From IMG/VR virus record IMGVR_UViG_3300044629_000391, positions 1-24,048 of that record: a DNA stretch of 24,048 bases; one strand, 5' to 3'. Both the position numbers and the translations under genes were made by a program. Each line of letters starts with the position of its first letter. The first letter of the stretch is position 1. Shown piece by piece: positions 1 through 7,293 of this stretch. The DNA comes from a virus. Below the pieces are notes generated by a model. That model made no database searches. It saw only the letters and a list, made by a program, of their open reading frames with translations, and was not told the origin of the DNA.

Positions 1-216
1 ACCAAGGCCCTTGAAGAGCTAGCAGAGCTTCAACTAATTCTAGCCAGATACAATCATGAGCCAGCACGATACTTATCTGCTGAACCCATCATTGATGAGA
101 TTGCAGACGTGGCAATCATGAACCATCAGCTCGCGTGCATGTTTGGTTACGCGGCAGTCTCTGAACGTATTGATTTCAAGATTGAGCGATTGAAAAAGCT
201 CATAGACAATTCATAA
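1..216 (+). CDS. MazG-like nucleotide pyrophosphohydrolase, C-terminal part (5' truncated)
   Basis: An open frame enters from the left edge and ends at TAA 214-216, giving 71 visible residues. The visible part carries the all-alpha NTP-pyrophosphatase signature: E6-x-x-E9, then 23 residues later E33-x-x-D36 (in EIADVAIM). These acidic residues bind Mg2+ in MazG/dUTPase-like enzymes, which hydrolyse (d)NTPs to monophosphates. A charged helix (ERIDFKIERLKKLI) closes the protein, as is usual in phage versions. In phages such enzymes are thought to clean or adjust nucleotide pools. It is followed 18 bases later by another small plus-strand gene. The start lies outside the window, so full length and any fused domains are unknown. 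Confidence 0.7.
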   Translation, partial: TKALEELAELQLILARYNHEPARYLSAEPIIDEIADVAIMNHQLACMFGYAAVSERIDFKIERLKKLIDNS

Positions 217-234
217 CCATCCGGGGGGAATGTT

Positions 235-393
235 ATGCCTTTGATTAAAAGTAAGTCAAAAGAAGTAGTGTCTGAGAATATCTCAGAACTCGTAAAGAGC
301 GGTAAGCCCCAGAAGCAAGCCATTGCCATCGCACTAGCTACTAAACGTGAAGCTCAGCGGAAGTGGAAAGAGAAGCGGAAGCCTCAGAAATGA
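235..393 (+). CDS. Small basic conserved phage protein (DUF6496-like)
   Basis: A 52-residue ORF from ATG 235, preceded by a strong G-rich ribosome site (GGGGGGAA, about 4-6 bases upstream). The protein begins MPLIKSKSKEVVSENISELV and contains GKPQKQAIAIAL, followed by a Lys/Arg-rich tail. This layout, with its SENI..L..SGKPQKQA(I/V)AIAL core, is very common among tailed phages and resembles what databases call DUF6496. The function is unknown; small size and positive charge would suit a nucleic-acid or protein-binding role, which is only an inference. Its stop codon overlaps the next start (ATGA at 390-393), so the two are probably translationally coupled. Confidence 0.7.
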   Translation: MPLIKSKSKEVVSENISELVKSGKPQKQAIAIALATKREAQRKWKEKRKPQK

Positions 394-587
394 ACGGCGA
401 TGACATGATCTGCCTCAAGTGCGAAAAGGTCGTAAACCTTAACGCTATGGGCTTATGCGTCCCATGCAGAACAGCAACGTGCAAAAAATGCGGTAAAACT
501 TTTAAGTTTAGCAAAGATCAGTCTGACCACTGTTCTCGGTGCCGGTTAAAGCGTCGAAAACAGCTATCACGTCTTCAAGACTTCTAG
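390..587 (+). CDS. Small zinc-ribbon protein, four CxxC knuckles
   Basis: A 65-residue protein from ATG 390, chosen because it forms an ATGA overlap with the preceding stop; a GTG at 363 would add nine residues inside the upstream gene. Four CxxC pairs are visible: C8/C11, C23/C26, C31/C34 and C48/C51, enough for two zinc ribbons. The C-terminus is basic (RLKRRKQLSR). Such proteins often bind DNA, RNA or a protein partner, but the specific role cannot be told. Its last 80 bases overlap the 3' end of the convergent VRR-NUC gene on the other strand, so both strands are coding there. Confidence 0.6.
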   Translation: MNGDDMICLKCEKVVNLNAMGLCVPCRTATCKKCGKTFKFSKDQSDHCSRCRLKRRKQLSRLQDF

Positions 588-924
588 CGACCAAACAGAG
601 CGCGCCAAGGGATGCCATTTCACTCAAGAACTGCTTTTGCTCTGGAGTTATACGCCCTTTAGCGCTCTTCACTTCAATACAAAGCATCTTACCAGACCAT
701 ATGCCAAGAATGTCGCTTGTTCCCTTTTGAGAGAATGGATCGTTTGAGCGTCTGAACACCTTCCTAGTCGGATCAAAGGTACCTATGCTTTTATTTTTCC
801 AAGCCTTAGTCTTCGGCTGGTAGTTGAGCCACGCTAGGATAGAGCGCTCAATTTCTCGTTCTGATGGAGTCAATTTTGTTTTCGATGCGCTCAAGACGCC
901 TCTCGATTTGCGTTTGACGTTCAC
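508..924 (-). CDS. VRR-NUC domain nuclease (PD-(D/E)xK fold)
   Basis: A 138-residue protein matching the VRR-NUC group of PD-(D/E)xK nucleases, found in phages and in the FAN1 C-terminus. Visible motifs are E26 in the first helix, KGTSDILG with D71, IEVK with E84 and K86, and the helix PEQKQFL with Q97. Phage members are proposed to act on branched DNA, for example as Holliday-junction resolvases that clear junctions before packaging; that role is inferred here. The GTG start at 924 has a good AAAGGA site about 8 bases upstream. It overlaps the preceding gene by 77 bases. A TTG at 873 would shorten it but lacks a clear ribosome site. The 3' end overlaps the convergent zinc-ribbon gene. Confidence 0.8.
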   Translation of the reverse strand: MNVKRKSRGVLSASKTKLTPSEREIERSILAWLNYQPKTKAWKNKSIGTFDPTRKVFRRSNDPFSQKGTSDILGIWSGKMLCIEVKSAKGRITPEQKQFLSEMASLGALCLVARSLEDVIAVFDALTGTENSGQTDLC

Positions 925-1045
925 GGCTTATTTCCTTTGTCTCAAAAGTTTCGTAACTCCACGAGACTAGAGCCATAGCAGACGCAATCAAAGCACTAAT
1001 TCCGCCAAGCCAAGGCCCCAAAAGCCTGATGAATTCATCGTTCAT
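848..1045 (-). CDS. Small TM plus coiled-coil protein, lysis cassette (possible inner-membrane spanin)
   Basis: A 65-residue protein with one hydrophobic segment at about residues 8-30 (LLGPWLGGISALIASAMALV), followed by a charged, probably coiled-coil helix (RERQTQIERRLERIENKID). An N-terminal membrane anchor plus a soluble coiled coil is the layout of inner-membrane spanins (Rz type) and of XhlA-like lysis proteins. It sits directly downstream of a small lipoprotein, which fits a two-component spanin, although in classical systems the i-spanin gene comes first. ATG 1045 is preferred because AAAGGAG lies 11 bases upstream; the GTG at 1054 would nearly abut that site. Function is inferred from shape and context only. 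Confidence 0.6.
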   Translation of the reverse strand: MNDEFIRLLGPWLGGISALIASAMALVSWSYETFETKEISRERQTQIERRLERIENKIDSIRTRN

Positions 1046-1293
1046 TTCTGGCACCGCTCCTTTACATACGTTAACAGAGCTTGCCAGTCGTCAACAGTAA
1101 GACATGCGTAATTAGTTGAAGCCGGAATATCAGCAAACGGTAGCGAGAACTTGCTTCCATCAGCCTTGCCACACTCTAAAGTCTGAGTATTCACGTCAAG
1201 AAAGCAGACCGTTACTTCTGGTCCATCCTTCTTGCAGCCGCTAACCACTAAGCTACAGGCGACGAATAAGCTGACTAATTTGGACAGCGGCAT
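1042..1293 (-). CDS. Small cysteine-rich phage lipoprotein in the lysis cassette (possible o-spanin)
   Basis: An 83-residue protein with a lipoprotein signal peptide: MPLSK, a hydrophobic core (LVSLFVACSLVV), then lipobox VVSGC with C20 as the expected lipidation site. The mature part holds four further cysteines (in VTVC, TLEC, NYAC and KERC), so disulfides in the periplasm are plausible. Short lipoproteins with this VxVC...C...C pattern are frequent near phage endolysin genes. An outer-membrane spanin role fits the position; superinfection exclusion is an alternative. ATG 1293 has ACGGAG 7 bases upstream and removes a longer, unlikely N-terminal extension. It overlaps the upstream gene by 41 bases and the downstream gene by 4. 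Confidence 0.7.
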   Translation of the reverse strand: MPLSKLVSLFVACSLVVSGCKKDGPEVTVCFLDVNTQTLECGKADGSKFSLPFADIPASTNYACLTVDDWQALLTYVKERCQK

Positions 1294-1474
1294 CTCTGCG
1301 CTCCGTTGGTGTTTTGGCTTCACGGGCCTTCTTGAATGTTTCGGCTGCATCCAGTAGGAAGGTGGCTGGATCATCACCAAAAGTAGATTTCATCCATGAC
1401 GCTATTTCGGTCATGAGGCTGACCATGGCGGGAATAGCTTTAAGAAGGGCTAAAAGGCCCGTGAAGAATTGCAT
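1253..1474 (-). CDS. Small membrane-active protein of unknown function in the lysis cassette
   Basis: A 73-residue protein. The N-terminal 25 residues are hydrophobic (MQFFTGLLALLKAIPAMVSL), followed by a charged helical region with GDDPATF and ending in AAVQISQLIRRL. I do not recognise a defined family, although similar short proteins with a hydrophobic start and an AKTP.E..DAA..I..L.RRL ending are familiar in phage genomes. Its place between the small TM protein and the lipoprotein suggests a part in lysis, perhaps as a holin, antiholin or pinholin. Its stop lies inside the start region of the lipoprotein gene, so the two are probably coupled. Confidence 0.55.
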   Translation of the reverse strand: MQFFTGLLALLKAIPAMVSLMTEIASWMKSTFGDDPATFLLDAAETFKKAREAKTPTERRDAAVQISQLIRRL

Positions 1475-1477
1475 GAT

Positions 1478-1654
1478 TTACTTCTTGGAGAACTTCTTCA
1501 AAAACTCAACCACACCCTGAAGCGCTTTTTCTGGCTGCTCACCAGGAATAAGAAGCGCCAAAGCCGTAACCCCAGAAAGTAACGCAACGACTGCCGAGAC
1601 AATCTCTGGGCCTTTTTCAATAACCATCTTCACAACTTCGATAGCCTTTTCCAT
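1478..1654 (-). CDS. Small single-TM protein, holin candidate
   Basis: A 58-residue ORF read directly from the sequence: ATG at 1652-1654, TAA at 1478-1480. It has a short charged N-terminus (MEKAIEVVKMVIEKGPE), one hydrophobic segment at about residues 18-37 (VSAVVALLSGVTALALLIPG), and a Lys-rich C-terminal amphipathic helix ending FLKKFSKK. Size, one TM segment and a charged tail fit a small holin or another lysis-timing protein. It starts 0 bases after the stop of the endolysin gene, which itself lacks a signal peptide and so needs a holin for export. A ribosome site (AAGGGGGAAGG) lies within the end of the endolysin gene. Family not recognised; the role is inferred. Confidence 0.6.
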   Translation of the reverse strand: MEKAIEVVKMVIEKGPEIVSAVVALLSGVTALALLIPGEQPEKALQGVVEFLKKFSKK

Positions 1655-2161
1655 TTAAGCCTTCCCCCTTTGAGCAAGATCAATAGCCGACAGGTAAAGA
1701 TTCACTTTATCCACGTAAGCCTGATTCTTATACGCACCATTTAGCCCCTTAATTGGGCTACCAGCATTGTATGATGCTATAATATCGTCACGCTCTTTAT
1801 GCTTTGAGGCAAGGCGCTTTAGAAGTTTTGCGCAGTATTCAAGATTAGTTTTCTCATCCAAAAGCTGAAACATCGGACCCTTAAGGCCAAGCTCGCGAGC
1901 CACTGCTCCCATAATCTGACAAAGGCCGTAGCTCGTCATCTGCAGGACGGTCTCAGTAGCTTCGGTGACTCCGTTGTCTTTTGCATGATCTTTCGTTTTA
2001 AAAAGCCACTTGTAATGAGGCTCAAAGCGGACGGCCCACCTGTTGTTAGAGCTTTCCGTTTGAATAATAGCAGCAAGCAGATTCTTCGGTACGTTCTCTG
2101 CGTCTGCTACGTCTTCAATAAGCTGCCAGGGTAGCCTCATGACCCATGCGTTTTGGTTCAT
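1655..2161 (-). CDS. Lytic transglycosylase (SLT-type) endolysin
   Basis: A 168-residue protein with the goose-type/SLT lytic transglycosylase pattern: catalytic Glu at E36 in IIQTESSNN, the core SYGLCQIMG, and the later IASYNAGSP motif. Enzymes of this family cut the MurNAc-GlcNAc bond of peptidoglycan, forming 1,6-anhydro-MurNAc. No signal peptide is visible, so it would need a holin if it acts at lysis. Because it directly follows the internal virion genes, a virion-borne role in cell entry is also possible, but the small membrane genes that follow favour an endolysin. The start ATG 2161 overlaps the upstream stop as ATGA; a second Met at residue 8 is an alternative. Confidence 0.85.
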   Translation of the reverse strand: MNQNAWVMRLPWQLIEDVADAENVPKNLLAAIIQTESSNNRWAVRFEPHYKWLFKTKDHAKDNGVTEATETVLQMTSYGLCQIMGAVARELGLKGPMFQLLDEKTNLEYCAKLLKRLASKHKERDDIIASYNAGSPIKGLNGAYKNQAYVDKVNLYLSAIDLAQRGKA

Positions 2162-4770
2162 TGTCTCGCTCTAGTTTCTAGCGCCTTTAAAACGTCTGGA
2201 CGATCTATCTTAAGATCATCCTTTTTTGGCGCTTCCAAAATCATCGGGGCCTTTGGCTTTTGACCAAGCATAACAGCAGCTAAGTCTCCAGACTCGACAG
2301 GCTTGTTGCTTTGAATAGCCTTCATCATTTTAGCCTTCTTAAGACTGCTTAAGGGGCTATCCATGACGTCTTTTTTAACTGACTCTACTTGGTCTGGCTG
2401 GATCAGAATCTGCTCGCTTGAAACTGCGGGGATAGTCCTAATGAAGTCGTTTTTAACTTGGTTAATGACCTCAACGGGCATCCCAGCAAAGGCCGCTTCA
2501 ATCTTCTGAACGGTAGGCATCCCCTGGACCTTCAAGTAACCATCCAGAATCTTTTGAGTCATGGCAGGGCCAAAGCGGTCAACCATACCACCGAAGCCAC
2601 CGCCAAGACCTGCAATAACCAAGGATGAGGTAGGATCGCCAGTCAGGGCGTAGACAGCTCCACCCGCCCCAAGGCCCCAGAGGTTTACGTTCCTTGAGCC
2701 GATGCGGAATTCTTTCTGGAACTCTTGAGCAAGCTTAAGGTCGCTAATCATCTGAACGAAGTCTTCGCCGCTGAGCTTAGTCAGGTTCTGAAGAAACTTA
2801 ACATATTCAGGATTCTTACCGCTTACAGCCGTGCGGATTGCACTAATGTTGCTAAGTGGTCGAGCAAATGGCCCGACGTCTTTAATCTTCTGCTGAGCTG
2901 CCTGAACTATTTGCTGCGTCTGAGCAGCCCTCTGTTGAGCTTTCATGACTGCCATAGCTTCAGGACTAGCAGTCTCTACTTTGCCCAAAGCCTGCTGAAG
3001 AGCGCCGGGACGCTTCATGCGAGCCATTTGCATTTCAGCCTTCCTCAGTGCCTCAGCTTCTGGACTCATCGTTAAAGCAGCTTCTGCAGCTCCAGGTAGC
3101 GCCATCTTTGCCCCAACTTGAATGGCTTGGACCTGTCTCTCAAACGGCCTTCCCACACGAGTCCCAAGCTCCAAAAGCACCGCTCGATCCAGGTCTCTTG
3201 CTGGAAGATCAATCCTTGCAATCTTAGGCGCTGCCCTTTCCACGTTACCGAAAAGCTTATTAGCCCGGCCTAAAAGGTCTGTATCTGTAGCGACCTCATC
3301 CATCACAGCCGCATATTCAGGGATGCTTTTAAGCTGCTCATCGAAGGCCTTACGGATAGACCGAAGCGCACGCTGCTCAGAATCGGTGAACTCGCCAGCG
3401 TCAGTGGCGGCTCGCCAGTCCTGGTCAAGCTGCTGAATCTTCTTTTTAGCGTCAGAGGCGCTCAGAGGCTTTTTATACTGCTTTAAGTCGTCGATGTAGC
3501 TTTGAATCTTTGCGTAAGCGGCAGCAGAGGCACCAGCTTTAGGCGCCTTTCCTTGAACCTTAAGCTCTTCTAGCGCCTGCTCTGCAGCCTGAATAGCTGG
3601 CTTAGCCTCAACGCTACGGCCAGACTTAAGGAGAATCTCATAACTCTTCTTCGAGCCTTGAACGACCTTCTCTTTAAGATCGGTTACAGCCTGAACCGCA
3701 TCATCTCGAAGCGCTGCCTTGCCGCCAGTCATTGCAGCTTCTGTAGATTGTTTAGAAAGCTTTACAGCCTCATTAAACTTAGTTTGAGCTTTAGCCAGCG
3801 TTTCTCTGGCGTTAAACTTGGCCGCGTTAAACTCATCGGTACGCTTAGCCACTTCTTCTTTGAGAGCGTTCTTAGCTGCATCAAGCGCGCTTTGAGCCTG
3901 TTTAGCCGAAACTTCTCCAGCCTCGACAGCCTTTGTTAGCTCATCAACCTGAGCGTCGATAATGTCCTTGATGGCCTCTGGGGATTTGGCTCTTACCAGG
4001 GCTTGAGGGTCTTTAAGATACTTCTCAATAGCGCCCTCATTAACTCCACCAAGGGCAGAAAGAACCTTTTTAGCACCGCCTGGAGCAGCTTTAATGCCGC
4101 TAACCAGAGCTTGAGCGCCTCCGCCCAGCAGGCCCCCGAACTTTGCAGCGCTAGCGATATCCATTTCTTCTGGCGTCATTACACCGGTAGGAATCTGAGC
4201 GGCGCCCTTGGCAGCCTCAGCCCCCCCTGCAGAGATAGCCCCGCGAGCAATAGCCTGACCAATAGCGGTGGGAACCTTCCCAGCGGCAGCCCCAGCAACC
4301 GCTTCAACCGCTCTAGGAGCAGCCGTCAAAACTTTGCCAGCCGTGCCAAGCCTGCCAGCAGCCGCTAGGCCCCCAGAGGCAAGACCTCCAAGGACAGCCC
4401 CACCAATCTCAGCGGGAAGAGCCACCTCTGGCATTTCAGCCTCAAGGCGCCTTCTGCGAGCTATATCCTTTTCATACTCCTGCTTTATCGCTTCTTTACT
4501 AACCGCTTGCTTTGCGAACTCGCCGATACTTTCCGCATCAAAACCAGCGTCAATAAGGTTACCGACTACAGCGTTAATCCCGCTGAATACAGGCTCTGAC
4601 AAGCCTCCGGTAATCCCTTCAACTGCAGAGCGTCCGCCCGTCTCGATCTTTTCTGCCAGAGATGGCCCTTTTTCTTCAGCCACCACTTCAAACGGCTTAG
4701 AAGGGTCAAAGGCTGGCTTTGCTTTAGCTTCTTCAAAGGGCATCTTCGGATCGAAAGCAGGTTTAGCCAT
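2158..4770 (-). CDS. Large internal virion / DNA-ejection-type protein
   Basis: An 870-residue Ala/Gly/Lys-rich protein. It opens with two copies of a KPAFDPxxPFE repeat (about residues 3-28), a feature seen at the start of several phage internal proteins. Gly/Ala-rich hydrophobic stretches follow at about 118-165 and 205-240, then a long coiled coil (about 270-345), further helical regions, and another Gly-rich hydrophobic stretch near 695-730 (LGAGGAVYALTGD). Coiled coils mixed with potentially membrane-inserting Gly-rich helices fit podovirus ejection proteins, which leave the capsid and form a channel through the cell envelope. It is the last of three such genes before the endolysin. No enzymatic domain is visible. 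The ribosome site is weak (GAG). Confidence 0.65.
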   Translation of the reverse strand: MAKPAFDPKMPFEEAKAKPAFDPSKPFEVVAEEKGPSLAEKIETGGRSAVEGITGGLSEPVFSGINAVVGNLIDAGFDAESIGEFAKQAVSKEAIKQEYEKDIARRRRLEAEMPEVALPAEIGGAVLGGLASGGLAAAGRLGTAGKVLTAAPRAVEAVAGAAAGKVPTAIGQAIARGAISAGGAEAAKGAAQIPTGVMTPEEMDIASAAKFGGLLGGGAQALVSGIKAAPGGAKKVLSALGGVNEGAIEKYLKDPQALVRAKSPEAIKDIIDAQVDELTKAVEAGEVSAKQAQSALDAAKNALKEEVAKRTDEFNAAKFNARETLAKAQTKFNEAVKLSKQSTEAAMTGGKAALRDDAVQAVTDLKEKVVQGSKKSYEILLKSGRSVEAKPAIQAAEQALEELKVQGKAPKAGASAAAYAKIQSYIDDLKQYKKPLSASDAKKKIQQLDQDWRAATDAGEFTDSEQRALRSIRKAFDEQLKSIPEYAAVMDEVATDTDLLGRANKLFGNVERAAPKIARIDLPARDLDRAVLLELGTRVGRPFERQVQAIQVGAKMALPGAAEAALTMSPEAEALRKAEMQMARMKRPGALQQALGKVETASPEAMAVMKAQQRAAQTQQIVQAAQQKIKDVGPFARPLSNISAIRTAVSGKNPEYVKFLQNLTKLSGEDFVQMISDLKLAQEFQKEFRIGSRNVNLWGLGAGGAVYALTGDPTSSLVIAGLGGGFGGMVDRFGPAMTQKILDGYLKVQGMPTVQKIEAAFAGMPVEVINQVKNDFIRTIPAVSSEQILIQPDQVESVKKDVMDSPLSSLKKAKMMKAIQSNKPVESGDLAAVMLGQKPKAPMILEAPKKDDLKIDRPDVLKALETRARQ

Positions 4771-4773
4771 AGT

Positions 4774-5910
4774 TTACTCGTAGGTTCCGGTTCTTGGGTT
4801 GTAAATATACTCGTGTCCGTTTTGAATGATACGCTTAGGCTTTTCAGCGGCAACGGCTTCCTTCATCCCAAACATAGCAGGGGCGCTTTCTTTGACAGAA
4901 GGCTCGGCGGCAGCGGTCTGAGGTTCATCCATAAGCTTCGAGACATTGTAACCGCTTTTCCCAAGGGTCTCAATTTGAGCCATTTTTTCGTCAGCGAGAA
5001 GCTGCTTAACGATGGCGATCTTTCCCTTGGCTACCTCTGGAGTGTCAGTAATGTTTGGAAGCATCTTACGATAACGCTCAATATCGGCGTCAGTCAGCTT
5101 ACCGCGCTCAAGAGAAACGCCAATCTTTTGAGCCGCAAGTTTCATCTGAGCATCAAAAGTCCTGGTCTCTGTAGCGTATGGACTAAGTGAGGTAAGAGCG
5201 CCCTTTACTGGACCCATTAAAGGCGATGACTCATCGATAATTTTTTCAATCTTTTCAAGCTGCTTACTAGAAGTATCAATTCCAGAAAGAAGCGCTGTTT
5301 GCTCAGCGGTCAACTTTGATCCAGCCGCTACTTCAGCGCCTTTCTTTCCGGCTTCCCGCTCTTTAGCCGCTACTTCACGGCCTCTAAGCTGCAGCTCCTG
5401 CTCTTTTCTGCGCTCTTCTGCTGCAGCCTTGGCCTTCTCTTGAATTAGCTTCAGCTTCTCAAGGTCAGACTTTGCAAGCTTCTCTTCCTTTTCCTCTTGG
5501 CGCCTTTTCAGCTCATCAAGCTGCTTGAGACCCGCAGTAGCCGCTTCTCCACCAGCTACACCGCCAGCGATGGCCCCCATCCCGGTGCTTGCGCCGATGG
5601 CAGCTCCTAGCACCTGTGGAACGAACCCGATCAAGAGCCTAGCGACCAGCTCTTTATTCGACATACTCTCTTTGGAAGTCGCCTCAAGCTCTTCTTGAAC
5701 TAAAGCGGCTTTCTCTGGAGCTGATGCTTTTTGATATTCTGGCTTTTTGTTGAGGGTTGTTTCGAATCTTGAAACAATCTTTTCAGCTCCAGAAAAAGTC
5801 TTCTCATCCGGCGCTTTGCCTGTTTCGGCATCGGCCAAGATAGCTTGCCCTTTTTCTAAGGCTTTCCCCTTCAGTCCAGCGCTTTGAAGTGCCGAGAGAA
5901 CGTCAACCAT
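4774..5910 (-). CDS. Internal virion-type protein with glycine-rich hydrophobic segment and coiled coil
   Basis: A 378-residue protein from ATG 5910, chosen for the GGGGGC site about 7 bases upstream; a TTG at 5931 would add seven residues. A Gly-rich hydrophobic stretch lies at about residues 90-120 (GAAIGASTGMGAIAGGVAGG), followed by a long, highly charged coiled coil (about 130-195, rich in EEKEEKL and RRKEQELQ). The C-terminus ends in GHEYIYNPRTGTYE, a short beta-like tail. Together with the flanking genes it fits a podovirus ejection protein. It overlaps the upstream gene by 8 bases and is separated by 3 bases from the next. Exact family not recognised. Confidence 0.6.
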   Translation of the reverse strand: MVDVLSALQSAGLKGKALEKGQAILADAETGKAPDEKTFSGAEKIVSRFETTLNKKPEYQKASAPEKAALVQEELEATSKESMSNKELVARLLIGFVPQVLGAAIGASTGMGAIAGGVAGGEAATAGLKQLDELKRRQEEKEEKLAKSDLEKLKLIQEKAKAAAEERRKEQELQLRGREVAAKEREAGKKGAEVAAGSKLTAEQTALLSGIDTSSKQLEKIEKIIDESSPLMGPVKGALTSLSPYATETRTFDAQMKLAAQKIGVSLERGKLTDADIERYRKMLPNITDTPEVAKGKIAIVKQLLADEKMAQIETLGKSGYNVSKLMDEPQTAAAEPSVKESAPAMFGMKEAVAAEKPKRIIQNGHEYIYNPRTGTYE

Positions 5911-6943
5911 TTGCAAGCCCCCGTTTTGCAATAAACCGCCCGATCATTCTGCAAAGCGGTATCCCGGCCTTCATCATCACCCAACCGATAAGATTAGGGC
6001 TTTTTGCCACACCCATTTGATAAGCCATTTGCTTAGCCCATGGTGTGGCGATGACATAAGCTACAAGCGTCCAGAACCTAGAGCGCTGCATAAGCTCAAC
6101 TGCGCCAGTAGCCCATGAGTGATAGCCGATCATCACCTCTGGGTCTGTCTTCATTAGCTCCGCTCCAAAGACTTGGTCAGCTTCAAAGGTTTCTGTATCC
6201 ATCAACCCTTGAGCATGAAGCTCGGTACAGATGATCTTTCCCTTGCTAGAAGCCTTTTCCATGCTCTTGCCATAGGTCTCAGTAGCTTCTTTTTGTAGTC
6301 CAGCGGCTTCAAGGGCTGCGATCTGTTGCTCTGCTGCTAGTTGAGCTGCAAGGCCTTGGAACTGACGGGCCTGCTCAGAGCTAAGCGCTCCAGACACCCC
6401 TTGCTCATAAGCTCCGAGAGCCTTCTCTTGCTGTGCAGCCTGTTGAAGCATCAGCTGAGTATCTGCTGCAGCCTTCTCTCTAGCTGCCATCTGTCCGGCT
6501 TGAGCCTGAAGGGATGCGGCAGCCCCACCACGGACTCCCTGTCTAGCCAACGCAGCTTGAAGCGCCCTGTTGCGCTGCTGTTCAGCGGCTTGCTGTCCAC
6601 CTGCCATCTGAGCCTGCATGGCGGCCAACTGTGGGGCATTAAATCCAGCTAGCGCTTCTTTACGCTGCGCCAGAATGTCCTGCATCTCTTTAGGCCCAGT
6701 TCCAGCTACGGACTCAATCTGTTGAGGCGTCATTCCAGCAAAACGCTTTCTAATCTCTTCGCTCTTTTGAGCAAGTTCAGCATCAGCAGCAGCCTTGTCA
6801 GCCTTTGCTTTGTTTTCGCTTTGCACTTTTCTTTTCTTGGTAACCTCTTGAGACTTTTCCCAGTTCTGAGCAAGTCCAGGGTTATACTTGTAAGGGTTTT
6901 CAGCGCTGTAACCTTCAGGATTACCGATAGTTTTTTTGGCCAT
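5903..6943 (-). CDS. Internal virion-type protein: Gln/Ala-rich helix plus conserved C-terminal domain
   Basis: A 346-residue protein. ATG 6943 is preferred over GTG 6949 because GAGG lies 5 bases upstream and the start falls just after the previous stop. Residues about 40-225 are Ala/Gln/Lys-rich and helical, with MAGGQQAAEQQ and LALQAALARQG-like stretches. The C-terminal 115 residues form a distinct domain: KIICTELHAQGLMD, then YHSWATGAVELMQRSRFW and aromatic/hydrophobic helices. I recognise this ICTELH...G.......MVGYH.W type of domain as recurrent in phage virion-associated proteins, without a firm function. Its position, just after the nozzle and a small beta protein, supports an internal core or ejection role. 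Confidence 0.6.
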   Translation of the reverse strand: MAKKTIGNPEGYSAENPYKYNPGLAQNWEKSQEVTKKRKVQSENKAKADKAAADAELAQKSEEIRKRFAGMTPQQIESVAGTGPKEMQDILAQRKEALAGFNAPQLAAMQAQMAGGQQAAEQQRNRALQAALARQGVRGGAAASLQAQAGQMAAREKAAADTQLMLQQAAQQEKALGAYEQGVSGALSSEQARQFQGLAAQLAAEQQIAALEAAGLQKEATETYGKSMEKASSKGKIICTELHAQGLMDTETFEADQVFGAELMKTDPEVMIGYHSWATGAVELMQRSRFWTLVAYVIATPWAKQMAYQMGVAKSPNLIGWVMMKAGIPLCRMIGRFIAKRGLANG

Positions 6944-6945
6944 AA

Positions 6946-7293
6946 TCACCTCATTAAAATAATCGTCGCGGTTACCGTACTTAGACCCGTGTTTCGGAAG
7001 TAAACAGCGGTGCTAGTCCATGGGGTTGCGCTGTCATCTATTGTGCTTCCATCTGCCTTTACGATCAATCGCTTAGACGGAATAACGCCAAGGTTGTGAC
7101 TATAACCAGTAGTCAGTCCAGGAGCCAAAACAACCTCTAAAATCTGGATATTGAAGTTATCTTCAAAGGTCAAATTAGCTAACCCAGCCTGAAGCTCCTT
7201 GAGCGATAGGGCTAGCCCGTTCAGCAGGTAGTGAATAACCTCTTCAATCGTCTTTCCGATCTTAAAGGTTCTGAATCCGCTAAACTTAGCCAT
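6946..7293 (-). CDS. Small beta-rich virion-associated protein
   Basis: A 115-residue protein with a short helical N-terminal half (IEEVIHYLLNGLALSLKELQ) and a beta-rich C-terminal half: EVVLAPGLTTGYSHNLG, IPSKRLIVKADG, TPWTSTAVYFRNTG, TVTATIILMR. Small proteins ending in a similar (V)YFRN.G....TATI(I/L) strand pattern occur often in phage structural modules. It lies between the nozzle and the internal proteins, and its start overlaps the nozzle stop as TAATG, suggesting coupled translation. A role as a minor tail or neck component is inferred from position; the family is not assigned. Confidence 0.55.
   Translation of the reverse strand: MAKFSGFRTFKIGKTIEEVIHYLLNGLALSLKELQAGLANLTFEDNFNIQILEVVLAPGLTTGYSHNLGVIPSKRLIVKADGSTIDDSATPWTSTAVYFRNTGLSTVTATIILMR

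Noticed and set aside
485-507. Terminator after the VRR-NUC gene (minus strand)
   Set aside because: Only a short A/T stem (AAACTT/AAGTTT) is present and the T-run begins several bases later; it also lies within the coding part of the zinc-ribbon gene.
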